DNA from: Gammaproteobacteria bacterium RIFCSPHIGHO2_12_FULL_45_12
GTDB taxonomy: Bacteria > Pseudomonadota > Gammaproteobacteria > DSM-16500
Assembly: GCA_001801665.1 (NCBI GenBank)
Contig: MGYH01000033.1
Coordinates: 1-19,667, forward strand
Direction: 5' to 3'
Length of the DNA: 19,667 nt
The notes under the pieces are model-generated. The model was given only the letters and a program-made list of their open reading frames with translations. It was not told the origin of the DNA and made no database searches. The translations under genes were made by a program, and so were the position numbers. Below are positions 1-7,956 of the stretch, in pieces (the stretch's first letter is position 1; each line of letters begins with the position of its first letter).

Positions 1-98
1 CCCTTCAGCTTTTTCTTCCTTCATCTGACCAGAGTAAGGTAAAATGCGGGCTGCCTTGGTTTGGCATGGCTGACATGAAATGAGAAGGACGTAATGTG

Positions 99-878
99 AT
101 GGACACTTTCACCATTGCCACTTGGAATGTGAACTCCCTAAGAGTCCGTTTGCCCCACGTTTTAAAATGGTTGTCGGTGATTAAACCAGACGTGCTGGCT
201 CTACAGGAAATTAAAATGCCGGACAGTGATTTTCCCGTGGCGTGCATTAATCAGGCGGGTTATCAGGTCATTTACTCAGGCCAAAGAACGTATAACGGCG
301 TGGCTATCTTAAGCCGCGCAGCCGCATCTCAGGTGATCACCGATTTGCCTGGGCTAAATGACCCACAACGTCGTGTGTTAGGCGCAACCATCAACGGTCT
401 GCGCATCCTGAATCTTTATGTCCCAAATGGCGAAAGTGTGACATCCGATAAATATCAGTACAAATTAGGGTGGATAAAGCAGTTGGATGTGCTGCTTAAA
501 GCAGAGCTTCAAGCTCATCATAATGTGTTGGTGCTGGGTGATTTTAATATCGCGCCAGCGGAAAGAGACGTACATGATGCAACCGCCTGGGAAGGCCATG
601 TTTTATTTACTCAGCCAGAACGGCAAGCATTTCAGTCCATCTTGCGCTTAGGGTTTAAAGATTGCTTCAGGGAGCAGCATAGAGAGGAGGCAGGCTTTAG
701 CTGGTGGGATTACCGAATGAATGCCTTTAAGCGTCATTTAGGCATGCGAATTGACCACATTCTTGCCAGTGAAGCCTTGTATACGCACTGCATCAAGGCC
801 TATGTTGATCAGGACCCGCGCGCCTGGGAGCGACCCTCGGATCATGCCCCTGTCATCGCTGAGTTTAATCTAGCCTAA
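99..878 (+). CDS. xthA: Exodeoxyribonuclease III (AP endonuclease)
   Basis: Repair nuclease of the Exo III family: it cuts DNA 5' of abasic sites and degrades 3' ends of duplex DNA in base-excision repair. Counting from the ATG at 99 (259 residues, close to the family's usual length), the catalytic set is visible: Asn10 in TWNVNSLR, Glu37 in LQEIK, Tyr108 in LYVPNGE, Asp148 and Asn150 in LGDFN, Asp219 in RIDHIL, and Asp248-His249 in PSDHAP. A GTG at 96 lies directly before the ATG in frame. The AAGGA at about 85-89 is better spaced for the ATG, so I start there. It stands alone, with L31 following after 95 bases that hold a separate promoter. The family assignment is secure; only the exact first codon is open. 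Confidence 0.96.
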   Translation: MDTFTIATWNVNSLRVRLPHVLKWLSVIKPDVLALQEIKMPDSDFPVACINQAGYQVIYSGQRTYNGVAILSRAAASQVITDLPGLNDPQRRVLGATINGLRILNLYVPNGESVTSDKYQYKLGWIKQLDVLLKAELQAHHNVLVLGDFNIAPAERDVHDATAWEGHVLFTQPERQAFQSILRLGFKDCFREQHREEAGFSWWDYRMNAFKRHLGMRIDHILASEALYTHCIKAYVDQDPRAWERPSDHAPVIAEFNLA

Positions 879-914
879 ATGGACGCGACCAAGCGTGAAT
901 ATCGCTTAAGTATA

Positions 915-943
915 TTGATTGTTCGTTGAGACTTAGCTATCAT
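915..943 (+). promoter_or_regulatory. Predicted sigma70 promoter for rpmE
   Basis: A -35 box TTGATT (915-920) and a -10 box TATCAT (938-943) are separated by exactly 17 bases. Transcription would begin near 950, leaving a leader of about 24 bases before the L31 start. A short CCCTA/TAGGG inverted repeat (945-949 and 959-963) overlaps the expected start point. Predicted from sequence only. Confidence 0.55.
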
Positions 944-973
944 GCCCTACTGTTTTTATAGGGGTTCGTCGGA

Positions 974-1339
974 ATGAAGCCAAATTTACATCCAGAATAT
1001 AAAGAAGTATCCATAAGTTGCAGTTGTGGTAGTGTTTTCACGACGCGTTCCACCATGTCGAAAGACACTTTTCACTTGGAAGTTTGTTCCATGTGTCATC
1101 CATTTTATACGGGCACCCAGAAAATTGTGGATACCGCAGGCCGTGTGGATCGTTTTCGCCAGAAATATGGCATGAAAGACAAGGCACCCGTTAAAACGGA
1201 AGCAAAAGCGGCCGTGACGGCTGAAAAAGCTGAGGTCAAAGCCGACACGAAGGCGAAGCCAAAAGCCAAAAAAATAGCCAAAGTAGAAGTGAAAGCAGAA
1301 GAACAAAAAGCCAAAGCTGACAAGAAAGATAAAGAATAA
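974..1339 (+). CDS. rpmE: 50S ribosomal protein L31 with long basic tail
   Basis: Component of the large ribosomal subunit, at the bridge to the small subunit. Residues 1-70 match the zinc-binding form of L31: NLHPEYKEV, the CSCGS pair, VCSMCHPFYTG and the GRVDRFRQKYG end. The cysteines at CSC and CSMC mark the zinc-containing type rather than the zinc-free paralogue. The protein is 121 residues, while the family is usually about 70; the extra ~50 residues from about position 72 are almost only Lys, Ala, Glu, Asp, Val and Thr, a low-complexity and probably disordered tail. The reading frame stays open with ordinary codons and has a clear stop, so this looks like a genuine extension. The malic enzyme gene starts 27 bases downstream. 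Confidence 0.95.
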   Translation: MKPNLHPEYKEVSISCSCGSVFTTRSTMSKDTFHLEVCSMCHPFYTGTQKIVDTAGRVDRFRQKYGMKDKAPVKTEAKAAVTAEKAEVKADTKAKPKAKKIAKVEVKAEEQKAKADKKDKE

Positions 1340-1366
1340 AATTAATTATTATTATTAGAAGTCTTA

Positions 1367-2599
1367 ATGTCCAATAAGTTGCGCCAAGCGGCGCTGGATT
1401 ATCATGCTAGTCCAATTCCGGGGAAAATCGCGACTGCGCTGACAAAGCCAATGGAGACGCGATATGACCTGTCTTTGGCTTATACGCCAGGCGTGGCCGA
1501 ACCCGTGAAAGAAATTGTAGCGGATCCTCAGCATGCCTATCAATATACCAATAAAGGTAATCTGGTCGCGGTCATTTCAAATGGGACGGCTGTGTTGGGG
1601 CTGGGTAATGTGGGTGCGTTGGCGAGTAAGCCTGTCATGGAAGGCAAAGCGGCACTTTTCAGGAAATTCGCGGGCATTGATGTTTTCGATATTGAAATTG
1701 AGTGTCATGATGCAGAGGCACTGGTTGAAACCATTGTGCGTATTGCGCCGACATTTGGCGGCATTAATTTAGAAGATATCAAAGCGCCGGAATGTTTTTA
1801 TGTCGAAGCAGCGTTAAAAAAGCGTTTAAATATTCCTGTCTTGCATGATGACCAGCAAGGCACCGCCATTGTGGTGGCAGCGGGGTTGTTGAACGCACTG
1901 GAGGTGCAGGGTAAAACCTTGTCACATGCGAGGCTGGTGTGTCTGGGTGCCGGTGCAGCGGGCATTGCGACGTTGCGACTGTTGTTGCGACTGGGCGCGG
2001 CCAAACAAAATATATTGGTTGTCGACAGAGTGGGTGTCATCCATGGGGAGCGCGATGACATCAATGATCAGAAAAAAGAATTTATGGCGAATACATCATG
2101 CCGTACGTTGGCCGATGCCATTGAGGGCGCTGATGTTTTTATTGGTGTATCCGGTGCTAATTTACTGGCGCCCGAGTTAGTTTGCCGCATGGCAAAAAAT
2201 CCTATTATTTTTGCGCTCTCCAATCCCACGCCTGAAATTTTACCTGAAGTGGCTTTAGCGATGAGAAATGATTTAGTGATTGCAACAGGTCGAAGTGACT
2301 ATCCCAATCAGGTAAATAATGTGTTATGTTTCCCTTATCTTTTTCGTGGTGCAATGGATGTGCGCGCGACTGAGATCAATGAAGCCATGCAGTTGGCGGC
2401 AGTGCATGCTATCAAGGATTTGACTAAAGAGCCGGTACCAGATGACATGTTAATTGCTTATGGAATTGAGCGGAGCATGGCATTTGGGCCGGCTTATTTA
2501 TTGCCCCTTCCCGTTGACCCGCGCTTAAGGGAATATGTATCACGCGCTGTCTCAAAAGCCGCCGTGGCGTCAGGGGTCGCGACGATTGAGTTGATTTAA
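1367..2599 (+). CDS. Malic enzyme, short form without PTA domain
   Basis: Cytoplasmic oxidative decarboxylation of malate to pyruvate with reduction of NAD(P). Motifs in order along 410 residues: catalytic Tyr39 in LAYTPGVAEP, SNGTAVLGLGNVG (71-83), general-base Lys94 in KPVMEGKAALF, metal-binding Glu136-Asp137 in NLEDIKAPECF, Asp161-Asp162 in HDDQQGTA, then the Rossmann dinucleotide loop GAGAAG (194-199) and SNPTPE. It resembles the malic-enzyme part of MaeB but ends before the phosphotransacetylase-like domain that MaeB proteins carry, so it is a stand-alone catalytic form. Cofactor preference cannot be read reliably. It follows rpmE by 27 bases without a visible terminator or promoter, so it is probably transcribed from the rpmE promoter. 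Confidence 0.93.
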   Translation: MSNKLRQAALDYHASPIPGKIATALTKPMETRYDLSLAYTPGVAEPVKEIVADPQHAYQYTNKGNLVAVISNGTAVLGLGNVGALASKPVMEGKAALFRKFAGIDVFDIEIECHDAEALVETIVRIAPTFGGINLEDIKAPECFYVEAALKKRLNIPVLHDDQQGTAIVVAAGLLNALEVQGKTLSHARLVCLGAGAAGIATLRLLLRLGAAKQNILVVDRVGVIHGERDDINDQKKEFMANTSCRTLADAIEGADVFIGVSGANLLAPELVCRMAKNPIIFALSNPTPEILPEVALAMRNDLVIATGRSDYPNQVNNVLCFPYLFRGAMDVRATEINEAMQLAAVHAIKDLTKEPVPDDMLIAYGIERSMAFGPAYLLPLPVDPRLREYVSRAVSKAAVASGVATIELI

Positions 2600-2677
2600 G
2601 GTTTTGCGACGGGTCCTGATGGTTTCAGCCGCGAGGTTTTACACCGTTTAAAATGAAGTTTTCCTAGAATAGGACAA

Positions 2678-2707
2678 TTGACGCTGGCGGTCGTGTTAGT
2701 GTATTTT
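2678..2707 (+). promoter_or_regulatory. Possible sigma70 promoter for the hydrolase gene
   Basis: TTGACG (2678-2683) and TATTTT (2702-2707) with an 18-base spacer lie in the 227-base gap between the malic enzyme and the hydrolase. No terminator is evident in this gap. Predicted only. Confidence 0.4.
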
Positions 2708-2826
2708 ATGGTTAATGGATGCGTTGTCATGGTCGAAGCCACACCAAAAATCATCTAGGTTGATCGCCTGTTTAGCAGGTTATGACTAGGCTCACACGAG
2801 TTGAAATAGTAGAGGGAGCACTCGCA

Positions 2827-4044
2827 ATGTCTGATAATTATTATGATACATACCAAAATTTACCTCGATTTTCTGACGATTTTTTCGGGCAATTTTTAAG
2901 AGCACTAGGCAAATCCTATACTCAGTGTGCTGATGTCGGTGAGTGCTTTATCACATTAAATAAAATTAAAGATGACGATTTCAATAGTTGGTTTAGCGCT
3001 TGGAATGAGATTGCGAGTCATTTGCAGGCATTAGCAGATGAAAGCTGGAACAAAAAGCATGTGCTGACGGCTGCCATGACGTATTTGAGAGCCGTTGAAT
3101 ATCATCGCACCAGTGAGTTTTTTCTAAGGGCTAACATGGATGACCCGCGCATTTTGCCTTGCTTTGATAACATGCGATATTGCTTTGAAAAAAGTATAGA
3201 TGCTTTGCATCCCGGCTCAAAACCAGTTGAGATACCTTATGGTGACACCTTTCTGAGTGGTTATCTTTTCACAACGGACAAAAATCCCAGGGCAACACTG
3301 ATTGTGCCAGGTGGTTATGACAGTTCCGTGGAAGAGCAATATCCGTTGGTGCCCACTTCGCTCCAGCATGGTTATAATATTTTAATTTTTGATGGCCCAG
3401 GCCAGGGACATGTCTTGCGCCGACAAAAATTAACGATGCGGCATGACTTTGAGCAAGTCATTTCCAAGGTTTTAGACTGGATGGACACACGGGGAGATTT
3501 GTCGCGGCTTCCTTATGTGTTGATAGGCCGAAGTTTTGGAGGCTATCTTGCGCCTCGTGCGGCTTGTTTTGAACCCCGAGTGGCTGGTTTGATTTGTGAC
3601 CCAGGGCAGATAGATATTTCAGCGGTATTTCATAAAATTTTGCCAGCAAAAATCAACAGCCTGCTTGATCAAGGCCAGCAAGATGAGGTGAATGTTTATT
3701 TTAATGACATTTTTTCCAAAAATAAAATGCAAGCCTTTTATTTTACCTCAAGGATGAATGTCCACGGTCTTAAGACTCCTTATGAGTATTTGCAGGAAAT
3801 GAAACAATATCGTTTCACAGACGTGGTCCAGCAAATAAAATGCCCTACGTTGGTGTGCGACAATCCAAGCGATAAAATTTCCAATCGTGGGAATGCGTTA
3901 TATGACGCACTGGACTGTGATAAAACCTATGCAGGTTTTTCAGGCCAGTGGGGTGCGGGTATGCACTGTGAAGCGGATGCGACGGGACAATTTCTGCGCG
4001 TTGCCTTCGACTGGCTGGATGAAAAATATCCAACACTATCTTGA
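2827..4044 (+). CDS. Alpha/beta hydrolase, FrsA / pseudooxynicotine-hydrolase-like
   Basis: A predicted soluble serine hydrolase of 405 residues. The first ~165 residues are mainly helical, as in the N-terminal cap of the FrsA / 2,6-dihydroxypseudooxynicotine hydrolase group. The alpha/beta-hydrolase core follows: TLIVPGGYDSS (oxyanion-hole region), DGPGQGH, the nucleophile elbow GRSFGG with Ser236, DNPSDK with candidate acid Asp349, and GMHCEAD with candidate base His380. All three catalytic residues are in the expected order. An upstream in-frame ATG at 2782 exists, but AGAGGGAG (2811-2818) sits 8 bases before the ATG at 2827, so I choose the latter. Substrate is unknown; C-C hydrolase, esterase or peptidase activity are all possible in this superfamily. 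There is no signal peptide. Confidence 0.85.
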   Translation: MSDNYYDTYQNLPRFSDDFFGQFLRALGKSYTQCADVGECFITLNKIKDDDFNSWFSAWNEIASHLQALADESWNKKHVLTAAMTYLRAVEYHRTSEFFLRANMDDPRILPCFDNMRYCFEKSIDALHPGSKPVEIPYGDTFLSGYLFTTDKNPRATLIVPGGYDSSVEEQYPLVPTSLQHGYNILIFDGPGQGHVLRRQKLTMRHDFEQVISKVLDWMDTRGDLSRLPYVLIGRSFGGYLAPRAACFEPRVAGLICDPGQIDISAVFHKILPAKINSLLDQGQQDEVNVYFNDIFSKNKMQAFYFTSRMNVHGLKTPYEYLQEMKQYRFTDVVQQIKCPTLVCDNPSDKISNRGNALYDALDCDKTYAGFSGQWGAGMHCEADATGQFLRVAFDWLDEKYPTLS

Positions 4045-4202
4045 AAAAAGCTGCGATGGGTCTGACAGGGCAGGCTAGCCCCGCATAGGTATCTACTATT
4101 CAGAGAAGTAGCACTTATTTTCACGAATTTTTTGCCGATTATTAAATTATAAAAAATCAGATTTGATTAAAATGTGCAATTTGAAGTAAAATTAGAAATA
4201 GG

Positions 4203-4220
4203 TTCCCGCCTGCGCGGGAA
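4203..4220. repeat. Short palindrome TTCCCGC/GCGGGAA
   Basis: Seven-base arms TTCCCGC (4203-4209) and GCGGGAA (4214-4220) enclose the loop CTGC. The core is shared with the element at 4309-4342. Similar GC-rich palindromes in AT-rich intergenic DNA are widespread as dispersed repeats in proteobacteria. It lacks a following T run, so it is not a typical terminator. The rest of the 4045-4396 gap is AT-rich with no reading frame I can support. Confidence 0.6.
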
Positions 4221-4299
4221 TGACACAGTTAATAGATTTAAAATTAAAAAATTCCAAAAAGATCGTGGAAATGTCAGATAAGAAACGACAGACCCCAGA

Positions 4300-4351
4300 T
4301 GATTTAATCAGCCATTCCCGCGTTTTTTAGCGGGAATGGCTGTGATTTAAT
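4300..4351. mobile_element. 34-bp palindromic mini-element with 9-bp direct repeats
   Basis: Perfect 13-base inverted arms CAGCCATTCCCGC (4309-4321) and GCGGGAATGGCTG (4330-4342) enclose the 8-base loop GTTTTTTA. They are bordered exactly by the direct repeats TGATTTAAT at 4300-4308 and 4343-4351. Inverted ends plus precise flanking duplications is the signature of transposition, though 34 bases is extremely short. The T run lies in the loop, not after the stem, so it does not read as an ordinary terminator. Confidence 0.5.
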
Positions 4352-4396
4352 AGATGAATTTGCCCTCGGCTAACATAATAAATTAAGGCATAACGA

Positions 4397-6835
4397 ATGA
4401 CGACCATTACCATTACCTTGAAAAAGGGCACCAGTCAATATGACTTAAGGACTCAGCAGGCAACTCTAAAAGGTCTGATTACTAAAGCGATCAACTCAAA
4501 GGACAAAGCGCGTTTAGAAGAAATAGAAAGGCTATTAATGCCCATAAACGACCAAACAGTTGCGGTCTTTGTTCAAGCTGAATTAGCGAGAATACAGAGA
4601 ACGAAAACCGTCACCGTCCAAGCAAACCCCGCCCCAGCCGCTACAATTCAAGCAGCCATTCAACCAGCGTCTGCTGGCATGATGACTAATATTTATTTAT
4701 ATCCTCGCTCTGAATATTACACCCGGTTTCATCATACAACGTCATTTAAGATGAATGAACCGCGATATTGGGGCTCTTACCATCGAAGTGAGTCTAGCCG
4801 ATTCGCGGCTGAGGTGAGGGGCAAAAGTAAATTTCCAAGCCCATTCGTTAAGGAAACACCAAAAGCAAATTCATTTTTTGCGCACTCTGGCGGCTATCAT
4901 TCGCCATTTGCATTTCCCGAATACCAAAATACATTAACCCAAACTAAGTTGGTACGGAATGGCGAGATTAATATTAGAGATGAATTACTTGTCTATAAGA
5001 ATAGCATGGCAAAGTTGGTGATAAGCAGCTTTGAAAAGATGCAAGAAAATCAGCAAAATATATCGCAAAATCAAGTACGCCCTATCGTATTTTCTGATAA
5101 CGATTATCCATGTGTGCTGGTAGCACTGCCCACATTAAATGCCTATCACTCCCATAGCGAGGCTGGAAAATATTGGGCTAAGCATCCCAAGCCTTTCCAG
5201 AAATTAGTATTGGCCTGCTTTATTGCGATGCTAAACCAAGAAGCCATAGAAAATAAAATACCAATCGAAATGGTGTTGAGATCAAGCTTTGGGCATAACT
5301 TGCCAAGCATCTGTGTGACAGATAACACATTTAGAATTAATGTTGGGATCATTCCATCAGCATACGCCAATATAATTGGAAGAACATTGTATCGACTAAA
5401 CGTATACATTGGCAACATAAGCGATGAATCCTCGCCAGCATCAGGGTTCGACAAGACTTTTATCGATAAAGTAAAACGGTATAATGCATTAAAACTTAAA
5501 AAGGCCATCGATACACATCCGCGATATAAGTCATTAATAGGTTCTGCTGAATATCATCATGCCGACATCAATGAAGCCGACTTTGAAACGCTCCACCGCC
5601 ATTTCAAGCAACTAAATGAAAATATGGGTTCAAAAGGAAGCGCGAGATTTATCCCAGTATGCTTGGAGAATAAAACGATATGGCAGGCGATCAGAAGTTC
5701 AGGCGATAGCATAGGAAAATCTGTTCTTTATGAATGCTTCAGAAAGGACAGCACAATTGATTGGCTCGCCAATAAAATATTGGATGCGCTATTAGAAAAA
5801 AATGCTTTCCCTCTTGAAACGGCACTTAAAGACTTACTGAATCAACTGACTTACACAGACGTTGTATCGATGAATTATTCACACATAGGAGCGGCGTTAT
5901 CGGTTAGTAAACGTCAATTTGAAACAGTTTCTTTTAAAAGATTTTATAAAGATGATCACGCGTTTGATAGGATCACGAAAATTTTATTTCAAGGTCTTGA
6001 TGAGCCAAGGCCTCGTGAGGCGTTGTACAGTGGCATTGAACTAGCCGGGTCTCATTTTTTCAGTCATGCGAGAGGCAGTGAAACCGTTGACAATAATGAA
6101 CCAGACTATGGCAGTGATTCCGATTGTGAAGAGGATTTGAATGATCAACCCACAAAAGAATCTACGCATATTGTTCATCGAAAATTACGCGTTTGCTCCG
6201 GCATGAAAGCCATTCTACTAGCACATTATGGCGCGCTTTCCTTTTTGAAATCACTAGGATTCAAGGCATTCGAGCTAAACCTTGAACAAATGTATTATGA
6301 AGTGCACGATGCTGTTAAGTTTGTGAAAAATGATAAATTACTACTCAACAAAGTAAAGGTCAACTACGCATCTAAAATTTTACATTTTGACTTGAACCAT
6401 TGTAATTCTTTTAACGTTGACAATAAGACATTGGACGAAATGCTAAAAGGGGATCCTGCTGTCATTATTTTAGATTACACCAGCAGCACTGGCAACACGA
6501 TTAAAGACGCAGTAGAAAAATGTTTTGCTAATAAAGTTGTGAGCTTGGTTATTTTAGTTAATAGCGGACTAAAGAACGATCAGGCTGGCTCAGACCTGAA
6601 TCCGTATGGTGAGGCGAGAATTGTTGGTCGCAATCGCGTCACTGTCAACAACATAATGGATGTGATGAAAAACGGGTTAGCGAATGAAGACAAGTTACCT
6701 GCTAAAGTACATGAAAAAGTACGCGCATTTAAGCAGCGGAAAATGGCCTTTAGCTTTATTGGGTTGTTTAAGCCGGCCAACGCTGCATCGAAAATTTTCC
6801 TACAAGAAACCACCTACCGTGCCAGCAAAAGCTGA
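4397..6835 (+). CDS. Large orphan protein with PLP-enzyme-like C-terminal region
   Basis: An 812-residue protein I do not recognise as a whole. A start region (1-95) ends in an Ala/Pro/Thr-rich linker; a long mixed domain follows to about 560, then an acidic linker (DYGSDSDCEED, 570-580). Residues ~595-745 carry motifs in the order and spacing of fold-type I pyridoxal-phosphate enzymes, closest to the Cys/Met-metabolism group: CSGMKAI (600-606), an Asp in LDYTSSTGN (Asp693) that could face the pyridine nitrogen, then NSGLK (Lys726) 33 residues later as candidate Schiff-base lysine, and PYGEARI with Arg741. I infer a degenerate or divergent PLP fold, unproven. No signal peptide or membrane span is seen. 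AAGG at 4385-4388 precedes the ATG. It lies alone in an AT-rich accessory block, so horizontal origin or an effector role are possibilities. Confidence 0.85.
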   Translation: MTTITITLKKGTSQYDLRTQQATLKGLITKAINSKDKARLEEIERLLMPINDQTVAVFVQAELARIQRTKTVTVQANPAPAATIQAAIQPASAGMMTNIYLYPRSEYYTRFHHTTSFKMNEPRYWGSYHRSESSRFAAEVRGKSKFPSPFVKETPKANSFFAHSGGYHSPFAFPEYQNTLTQTKLVRNGEINIRDELLVYKNSMAKLVISSFEKMQENQQNISQNQVRPIVFSDNDYPCVLVALPTLNAYHSHSEAGKYWAKHPKPFQKLVLACFIAMLNQEAIENKIPIEMVLRSSFGHNLPSICVTDNTFRINVGIIPSAYANIIGRTLYRLNVYIGNISDESSPASGFDKTFIDKVKRYNALKLKKAIDTHPRYKSLIGSAEYHHADINEADFETLHRHFKQLNENMGSKGSARFIPVCLENKTIWQAIRSSGDSIGKSVLYECFRKDSTIDWLANKILDALLEKNAFPLETALKDLLNQLTYTDVVSMNYSHIGAALSVSKRQFETVSFKRFYKDDHAFDRITKILFQGLDEPRPREALYSGIELAGSHFFSHARGSETVDNNEPDYGSDSDCEEDLNDQPTKESTHIVHRKLRVCSGMKAILLAHYGALSFLKSLGFKAFELNLEQMYYEVHDAVKFVKNDKLLLNKVKVNYASKILHFDLNHCNSFNVDNKTLDEMLKGDPAVIILDYTSSTGNTIKDAVEKCFANKVVSLVILVNSGLKNDQAGSDLNPYGEARIVGRNRVTVNNIMDVMKNGLANEDKLPAKVHEKVRAFKQRKMAFSFIGLFKPANAASKIFLQETTYRASKS

Positions 6836-6860
6836 CAAAATAATGTCGTTAATGCCCATT

Positions 6861-6899
6861 TGCTGGTATCTGAATTTTTAATATTCCGTTATACCAGCA
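6861..6899. repeat. Inverted repeat after the orphan gene
   Basis: Perfect 9-base arms TGCTGGTAT (6861-6869) and ATACCAGCA (6891-6899), with inner GAAT/ATTC pairing, lie 25 bases after the stop of the 812-residue gene. It could act as a factor-assisted terminator, but no T run follows. The remainder of the gap to 7090 holds only a small CTGGG/CCCAG hairpin (7055-7069). Confidence 0.4.
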
Positions 6900-7089
6900 T
6901 TCACTTGTAGTCCTGGAAAAGGAGCAAGTATTTCTTACGGAAAAACCCAGCGGAAAATCTACCTAAAGAGAGACAGAAGGCTAAAAGTTCAATTCGTAAA
7001 GGCCTAATAATCCCACCTACAATTCCCCGCAATTCTCCGGCAAAATCAGTCATACTGGGGTAAACCCAGCCTAGTAAAAGTGTTTTATT

Positions 7090-7797
7090 TTAGGATTTCA
7101 GGAGTGTTTTTTCGATAAACTGCGGGAGAAGCGACCCATTTCTAACTTTAAATGCTAGCGTATTCGAATCTAGGTATTTATCCAATATATAAATAATTAA
7201 ATAAACAATTGGTGTCATCAAAAAAGATAGAATTATTTTGATTAAGATAGACCCAAATAGAATATTTAGTTTTTGATTTGAGTTTAAAAATACAATATTT
7301 ACAAATATGATTGAATCGACAGCTTGTCCTAAATAGGTTGAAAGGTTGCTTCTGAGCCAGAGTAACTTACCATGCGTGAGCTCTTTTATTTTCTGGTATA
7401 TAGTGATATCAATAATTTGCGAGATAAAGAAAGCTATAATACTAGCAACTATAACGCTGATGCCAGTTGATAAAATAGATTTATATTCTGCTTGTAATTG
7501 CCAAAATGATGGATACGGCGAATTAATAGATAGTTGAATAATACAAGCGATCAGTGCTTGACTAGCTAAACCAAGTAGTACCGTATACCTGGCAGCTTCT
7601 TTCCCCCAAAGTTCACAAATGCAATCAACAATCGGATAAGTTAATATTGAAAATACGATATTTGAAAATGGAAAATTAATTCCAATGTGTACAACCTTAG
7701 GAGCGGTTATAAGTGAGCTAGCAAGTCCGCAAATGACTAGACTTGTTAAAAAAGTGTAGGCATATATTTCTTTTTTCTGTATAAGAATGTTCTGCAT
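7090..7797 (-). CDS. Queuosine precursor transporter (YhhQ / VUT family)
   Basis: An inner-membrane protein of 235 residues from the YhhQ/VUT (DUF165) family, whose members import the 7-deazaguanine precursors preQ0 or preQ1 for tRNA queuosine synthesis. About six hydrophobic segments are visible, including residues ~11-31, ~43-60, ~71-90, ~110-130, ~157-172 and ~180-206. Family motifs are present: FPFSNIVFSILTYPIVDCICELWGKE and, in the second half, SQIIDITIYQKIK and HGKLLWLRSNLSTYLGQAVDS. AAGG lies 6 bases before the ATG. No other queuosine gene is nearby, consistent with a salvage-only role, but that depends on the rest of the genome. Codon usage is markedly AT-rich. The leader holds a TTTTACC/GGTAAAA hairpin (7820-7842) that does not match the preQ1 riboswitch. 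Confidence 0.9.
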   Translation of the reverse strand: MQNILIQKKEIYAYTFLTSLVICGLASSLITAPKVVHIGINFPFSNIVFSILTYPIVDCICELWGKEAARYTVLLGLASQALIACIIQLSINSPYPSFWQLQAEYKSILSTGISVIVASIIAFFISQIIDITIYQKIKELTHGKLLWLRSNLSTYLGQAVDSIIFVNIVFLNSNQKLNILFGSILIKIILSFLMTPIVYLIIYILDKYLDSNTLAFKVRNGSLLPQFIEKTLLKS

Positions 7798-7956
7798 GTA
7801 AACCTTAAAAATACATCAATTTTACCGCTTTAAATGGTAAAAATATGGAGTGATTAAATTCAATATGTATCTTAAGGCCAGCTATTGCTGAAAATCACAA
7901 GCTACATTTGCTTACACCGTATTTCGCCTAACTATTGAATATCACATTCAGGTATA

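Noticed and set aside
986..1323. Antisense frames over rpmE
   Set aside because: Long open antisense frames are a by-product of the Lys/Ala-rich tail codons; L31 is the real gene.
4309..4342. Rho-independent terminator
   Set aside because: The T run lies in the loop, not after the stem, and the nearest upstream gene ends 265 bases away.
7798..7956. preQ1 riboswitch upstream of the YhhQ-like gene
   Set aside because: The leader has only a simple TTTTACC/GGTAAAA hairpin; I could not find the preQ1 aptamer core sequence or pseudoknot partner.
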